From assembly GCA_963759155.1 (NCBI GenBank), contig CAVWXX010000001.1, positions 124,001-188,000 on the forward strand: DNA of 64,000 nucleotides, read 5' to 3'. Position numbers and translations under genes: made by a program. Below are positions 60,673 to 64,000 of this stretch, piece by piece. A model generated the notes under the pieces. That model saw nothing but the letters and a program-made list of their open reading frames with translations, ran no database searches and was not told the origin of the DNA. Numbering within the stretch: the stretch's first letter is position 1; each line of letters opens with the position of its first letter. Source of the DNA: SZUA-36 sp963759155 (GTDB taxonomy: Bacteria; Pseudomonadota; Gammaproteobacteria; Xanthomonadales; SZUA-36).

Positions 60673-61664
60673 AAGTACTGGTAACAGGCGGTGGCGGTTT
60701 TCTTGGCAGCGCCATTTGCCGGCAATTACACGCGCGTGGTGATGAAGTGATCGCATACCAGCGAAGTGCGGCGGACGAGCTAAAAAAAACGGGTATAACA
60801 ATTATACAAGGTGATATCACTGATGCCGGGTGCCTGGTGAAGGCTTCAAGGGGTGTCGACGCCATCATTCATACCGCTGCCAAAGCTGGCTTATCGGTCA
60901 GCTATGATGACTTTTTTGGCCCAAACGTCACCGGTACTGAAAACGTGTTAAAGGCATGCCGAAGTAACAACATCAGAAAACTGGTGTTTACCAGTTCACC
61001 CAGTGTGACGCATTCCGATGGTGATATTGAGGGTGGCGACGAAACCCTGCCCTATCCTAAAACCTACAATTCGCCCTACCCAAAAACCAAGGCAATTTCT
61101 GAGCAACAGGTCATCGCTGCCAATAGTCCTGAGTTGCATACGGTTTCGTTACGGCCACACCTGATCTGGGGCCCCGGCGACAGCCACTTGTTACCCAAGC
61201 TTTTGGAAAAGGCCAAACACGGAAAATTGAAATTACCCGGGCCTGAAAAATTAATTGATACGGTTTATATCGACAATGCCGCCAGGGCTCATTTACTGGC
61301 ATTGGATAAACTCGAAACCCACCCTGAAACCGTTGGCGGCAAGGCCTATTTTATTTCCAATGACGAGCCCGTCCCGCAAAGCCGGATCATTAGCGGGCTT
61401 TTGAAAGCCGCCGGGGTATCAGTGGAAATTCAGGCTATTTCACCGCGAATTGCAATCACAGCCGGCAGCATACTCGAAACGGGCTGGAAGCTGTTGGGTT
61501 TAAAGTCAGACCCGCCATTGACGCGCTGGTCAGCCGAACACCTTTCCACCGCGCACTGGTATGACATTTCTGCTGCAAAACGTGACCTGGGCTATACCGC
61601 TGAAATCAGTATCGAAGAAGGCCTTAAAAAACTGGCAAGCGAATATCAATCCAGCGCAAATTAA
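60669..61664 (+). CDS. oleD: OleD NAD(P)-dependent beta-ketoacid reductase
   Basis: A 331-residue extended short-chain dehydrogenase. OleD reduces the OleA product to a beta-hydroxyacid. Features: the nucleotide-binding GGGGFLGSAICRQL at the N-terminus (GxxGFLG), DITDAGCLVKASRGVDAIIHTAAKAG-like second block (VDAIIHTAAKAG), the catalytic Ser in VFTSSPSVTH and the Tyr-x3-Lys in SPYPKTKAISE, then RPHLIWGPGDSHLLP. The family is close to 3-beta-hydroxysteroid dehydrogenases. Last gene of oleABCD; convergent with the kinase-like gene. Confidence 0.94.
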   Translation: MKVLVTGGGGFLGSAICRQLHARGDEVIAYQRSAADELKKTGITIIQGDITDAGCLVKASRGVDAIIHTAAKAGLSVSYDDFFGPNVTGTENVLKACRSNNIRKLVFTSSPSVTHSDGDIEGGDETLPYPKTYNSPYPKTKAISEQQVIAANSPELHTVSLRPHLIWGPGDSHLLPKLLEKAKHGKLKLPGPEKLIDTVYIDNAARAHLLALDKLETHPETVGGKAYFISNDEPVPQSRIISGLLKAAGVSVEIQAISPRIAITAGSILETGWKLLGLKSDPPLTRWSAEHLSTAHWYDISAAKRDLGYTAEISIEEGLKKLASEYQSSAN

Positions 61665-61689
61665 TGCCGGCTTTTGGGAAATATCCTGG

Positions 61690-62364
61690 TTAGTGCATGG
61701 GTCTTCCGCGCAATTTCCTGACCACCCATTCAAGCTTTGAATAGTTCAGCAGTTGCCGGTCTTCTTCGGAGGCATTTTTGTATCGGCCGTGATACTTGTG
61801 TTTGACCCACGCGTTGATGTCCAGACGTTTACTGTATTCAAACAGGCGGTTGTTAAGCGGGTGGAAGCCCTCTTGAAACAGGAACGTGGTACCAAAGTCG
61901 ATGACATAGGGCTTTTGATCGCTACCTACGATCATATTGGTTTTAGATTTCAAATCGCCATGACTGACGCCGCGTGCGTGAAATGCCTGGATTATTGATA
62001 AAAGCTCTGCAAACCACTGATCACGATCCTGCCATATCGCATGGCGATAAGCAGTGCCCTCGACAAACTCCATCACCAGGTAGCGCTTTGCCAGCAAGCC
62101 GTAGCAGGCCGGCACACCCTCAACACCGTCCAAGCGCTGATAGGCGGCATACTCGCGCTCCAGGGTCGCCTGCCGTGCCTTTCGGACCGGGCCGCGTCCC
62201 ATGGCTGATTTGATCACCAGCTTCAGCCCATCCCCCTCAAACAACAGTACGATCCCCTGGTTTGAGGTGGCGAGGATATTCGTCTCCGAGGCCAGGCTGG
62301 ATTCCACCCACCGCTCAAGATTAGCTGGCAGCCCTGGTATTGGTTTTTTTGTGCTTTCAGTCAT
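61690..62364 (-). CDS. Protein-kinase-fold protein (lipopolysaccharide/serine kinase-like)
   Basis: About 224 residues (ATG 62364; the longer frame adds 14 unconserved residues). Kinase-fold elements: the VAIK-type strand KLVIKSAMGRGPVRKARQ, an Arg-rich helix with a Glu (TLEREYAAY), the hinge YLVMEFVEGTAY, the catalytic loop VSHGDLKSKTNMIV (HGDxKxxN, with Asp and Asn) and the metal motif VIDFGTTF. The HGD form and small size resemble the Kdo/lipopolysaccharide kinase and RIO-like branches; substrate unknown. Its 3' end faces oleD with a 25-nt gap. Confidence 0.8.
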   Translation of the reverse strand: MTESTKKPIPGLPANLERWVESSLASETNILATSNQGIVLLFEGDGLKLVIKSAMGRGPVRKARQATLEREYAAYQRLDGVEGVPACYGLLAKRYLVMEFVEGTAYRHAIWQDRDQWFAELLSIIQAFHARGVSHGDLKSKTNMIVGSDQKPYVIDFGTTFLFQEGFHPLNNRLFEYSKRLDINAWVKHKYHGRYKNASEEDRQLLNYSKLEWVVRKLRGRPMH

Positions 62365-62506
62365 TGCGTGTGGATGATACCGGCAAGCACTTGCAAATTG
62401 CACCACTGTTTTATCAATGGGAATAAAGTGTATTCAAGTTGAACGTAGGTAATTTAACCACTGTTTGTTAATATGCTGACCCTCACGCAATACTGAAGGA
62501 AATTCC

Positions 62507-63880
62507 ATGCGCTTTAAATCGTTACATTTATTTTTGCCATTGCTGGTTGTTTTACTACCGGCAACAGCTGAACTGAGGGCCGAAGACTACCCATCCACCT
62601 ATGCACCGTTACCATCTGAGCCGACTTTAATCACGAACGCCACCATCCTGACTGGCACCGGTGTGCGGCTGGACGACGCCAGCCTGTTGATCTCAGATGG
62701 AAAAATCGTATTTGTTGGTGAAGGAAATGTTCCCGCCGGCGTGACCACCATTGATGCCCAGGGCCGCTGGGTAACGCCCGGTCTGATTGATGTCCATTCA
62801 CACCTCGGTGTGTACGCCAGCCCCGGGGTCAAGGCGCATTCCGACGGTAATGAAATGACCAATCCGGCAACACCAAACGTGTGGGCCGAACACAGTGTAT
62901 GGCCACAGGATCCCGGTTTTTCACGTGCGTTGGCCGGCGGAATCACCACGCTGCAGACATTACCCGGCTCGGGTAACCTGATCGGTGGCCGCGGGGTAAC
63001 GCTTAAGAATGTCTATAGCAACAGTTACCAGGGCATGAAGTTTCCGGATGCGCCACATGGCTTGAAGATGGCCTGTGGTGAGAACCCGAAGCGGGTTTAT
63101 GGTGACCGCAAGCAACTGCCATCAACGCGCATGGGCAACATGGCTTCCTACCGGGCGCAATGGATCGACGCACAGCAGTACATTGATGACTGGGCTGATT
63201 ATGAGAAGAAGCTTGGTGACAACAAGGACGATGCCAAGGCACCCAAGCGCGACCTGCGCCTGGAAACACTGGCTGGCGTTCTAAAGGGTGAAATCATCGT
63301 GCACATGCACTGCTACCGCGCCGATGAAATGCTGACCATCCTGGATATGGCAGATGAGTTTAATTACAAGGTCGGCACTTTTCACCATGGCGTTGAAGCC
63401 TACAAGATCGCGGACACGCTGGCTGAAAAAGGTGTTTGTGGTGCCTTATGGGCAGACTGGTGGGGTTTTAAAATGGAAGCCTATGATGGTATCCAGGAAA
63501 ACATCGCCATCGTGGATCGTCCAGAGGGCAGTTGTGCCGTTGTTCATTCCGATGACGCGGAAGGTATTCAACGTCTGAACCAGGAAGCAGCCAAGGCGAT
63601 GAGCAGTGGCAACCGTGCAGGTATGGATATTGCCCCGGAACATGCGATCGGCTGGATTACCTCCAACGCCGCGAAATCATTGGGAATTGCAGACCGCACC
63701 GGTTCACTTGAAGCCGGAAAGATGGCGGATGTCGTTATCTGGAGCGGCAACCCGTTTAGCGTTTATGCGAAAGCCGACCACGTCTACATCGATGGCGCAT
63801 TGGCTTATGACCGCGAGAACCCGGAGTTGCAACCGGTATCCGACTTTGAACTTGGTCAGCTTCAGGGGGTGTCAAAATGA
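62507..63880 (+). CDS. Secreted amidohydrolase
   Basis: A 457-residue metal-dependent amidohydrolase with a signal peptide (LFLPLLVVLLPATAELRA, cleavage near 25). The fold is clear: an N-terminal beta-sandwich (LITNATILTGTGVRLDDASLLISD in part), the metal ligands His97 and His99 in LIDVHSHLGVY, further histidines in IIVHMHCYRADE and VGTFHHGVEAYK, the late Asp in VVHSDDAEG and the C-terminal AAKSLGIADRTGSLEAGKMADVVIW in part. Related to imidazolonepropionase/dipeptidase-like exported amidohydrolases found in marine bacteria, often in tandem pairs; substrate unknown. Its stop overlaps the next amidohydrolase start (ATGA). Confidence 0.9.
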   Translation: MRFKSLHLFLPLLVVLLPATAELRAEDYPSTYAPLPSEPTLITNATILTGTGVRLDDASLLISDGKIVFVGEGNVPAGVTTIDAQGRWVTPGLIDVHSHLGVYASPGVKAHSDGNEMTNPATPNVWAEHSVWPQDPGFSRALAGGITTLQTLPGSGNLIGGRGVTLKNVYSNSYQGMKFPDAPHGLKMACGENPKRVYGDRKQLPSTRMGNMASYRAQWIDAQQYIDDWADYEKKLGDNKDDAKAPKRDLRLETLAGVLKGEIIVHMHCYRADEMLTILDMADEFNYKVGTFHHGVEAYKIADTLAEKGVCGALWADWWGFKMEAYDGIQENIAIVDRPEGSCAVVHSDDAEGIQRLNQEAAKAMSSGNRAGMDIAPEHAIGWITSNAAKSLGIADRTGSLEAGKMADVVIWSGNPFSVYAKADHVYIDGALAYDRENPELQPVSDFELGQLQGVSK

Positions 63881-64000
63881 ACCGGTTTAATACACTCTTG
63901 CTGGGCTTACTCGCCGCCTGTTCGTTGGCTGTACAGGCTGACACCATCATGATTCGCGGTGCCAACGTTCACACGATGACCGGTGACGGCACCCTGGAAA
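63877..64000 (+). CDS. Second secreted amidohydrolase (partial, cut by window end)
   Basis: Only 41 codons are visible. They show a signal peptide (MNRFNTLLLGLLAACSLAVQA) and then TIMIRGANVHTMTGDGTLE, which is the typical first beta-strand of an exported amidohydrolase. The start overlaps the preceding stop by 4 nt, so the two form an operon, as these paired enzymes often do. The active site lies beyond the window, so activity cannot be judged. Confidence 0.8.
   Translation, partial: MNRFNTLLLGLLAACSLAVQADTIMIRGANVHTMTGDGTLE

Noticed and set aside
1..64000. CRISPR arrays, rRNA genes, insertion sequences, prophage or defence islands
   Set aside because: No regular direct-repeat arrays, no rRNA sequence, no transposase or phage structural genes were seen; XerC is the chromosomal recombinase in its normal context.

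Overview
The window looks like chromosome from a free-living, probably marine, gammaproteobacterium of moderate GC. The evidence is gene order shared with that class: rpe/trpE/trpG/trpD, algZ-algR-hemC-hemD-hemX-hemY, lptM-dapF-DUF484-xerC, hslV-hslU and ubiE-ubiJ-ubiB. It also carries a proteobacterial dedicated sortase system and an oleABCD cluster. The genus cannot be named from sequence alone. There are no rRNA genes, prophage, insertion sequences or CRISPR arrays. One tRNA gene, tRNA-Gly(CCC), is present.

Region by region. 1-670: the end of a trp cluster (trpG and the 5' end of trpD). 911-3787: a three-gene operon for ion and osmotic homeostasis (MscS-like channel, a soluble MgtE-type regulatory protein, MgtE). 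3913-5918: small exported proteins, one of them frameshifted. 5968-9881: a TonB-dependent receptor translationally coupled to a RegB/RegA-type two-component system. 10039-10142: a 27-bp perfect inverted repeat. 10286-13039: a large secreted protein with three WY/GPW repeats and a basic low-complexity tail. 13249-14721: trpE, about 12.6 kb from trpG. 15075-20763: the sortase system (kinase, regulator, VIT/VWA target protein, sortase). 20882-25073: rpe, djlA, purC, gcvH, gcvT. 25364-30296: a cobalamin adenosyltransferase, a MAPEG protein, ald with a divergent Lrp-type regulator, an HDAC-family amidohydrolase, tRNA-Gly and a DDAH-like enzyme. 30404-31928: an unrecognised secreted protein with a probable frameshift. 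31936-34883: an alpha/beta hydrolase, an acyltransferase and a ferredoxin-reductase fusion. 34880-41875: one long minus-strand operon, algZR-hemCDXY plus two unknown genes. 41907-52500: an esterase, lptM-dapF-DUF484-xerC, aqpZ, hslVU, a gene-free repeat zone, and ubiE-ubiJ-ubiB, with ubiB split by a single-base frameshift. 52512-56864: phospholipid-active enzymes (acyltransferase, PldA, a PLD-family lipoprotein) and a phosphopantetheinyl transferase. 57053-61664: oleABCD. 61690-64000: a kinase-fold protein and two secreted amidohydrolases, the second cut by the window end.

The most notable parts are the complete oleABCD set with an operator-like palindrome just upstream, in a neighbourhood of lipid-active genes; the sortase system lying between rpe and trpE; the MgtE regulatory paralogue; and a dispersed palindromic repeat family (three copies). 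Three probable one-base indels, two of them in G runs, suggest that part of the gene breakage is sequencing error.
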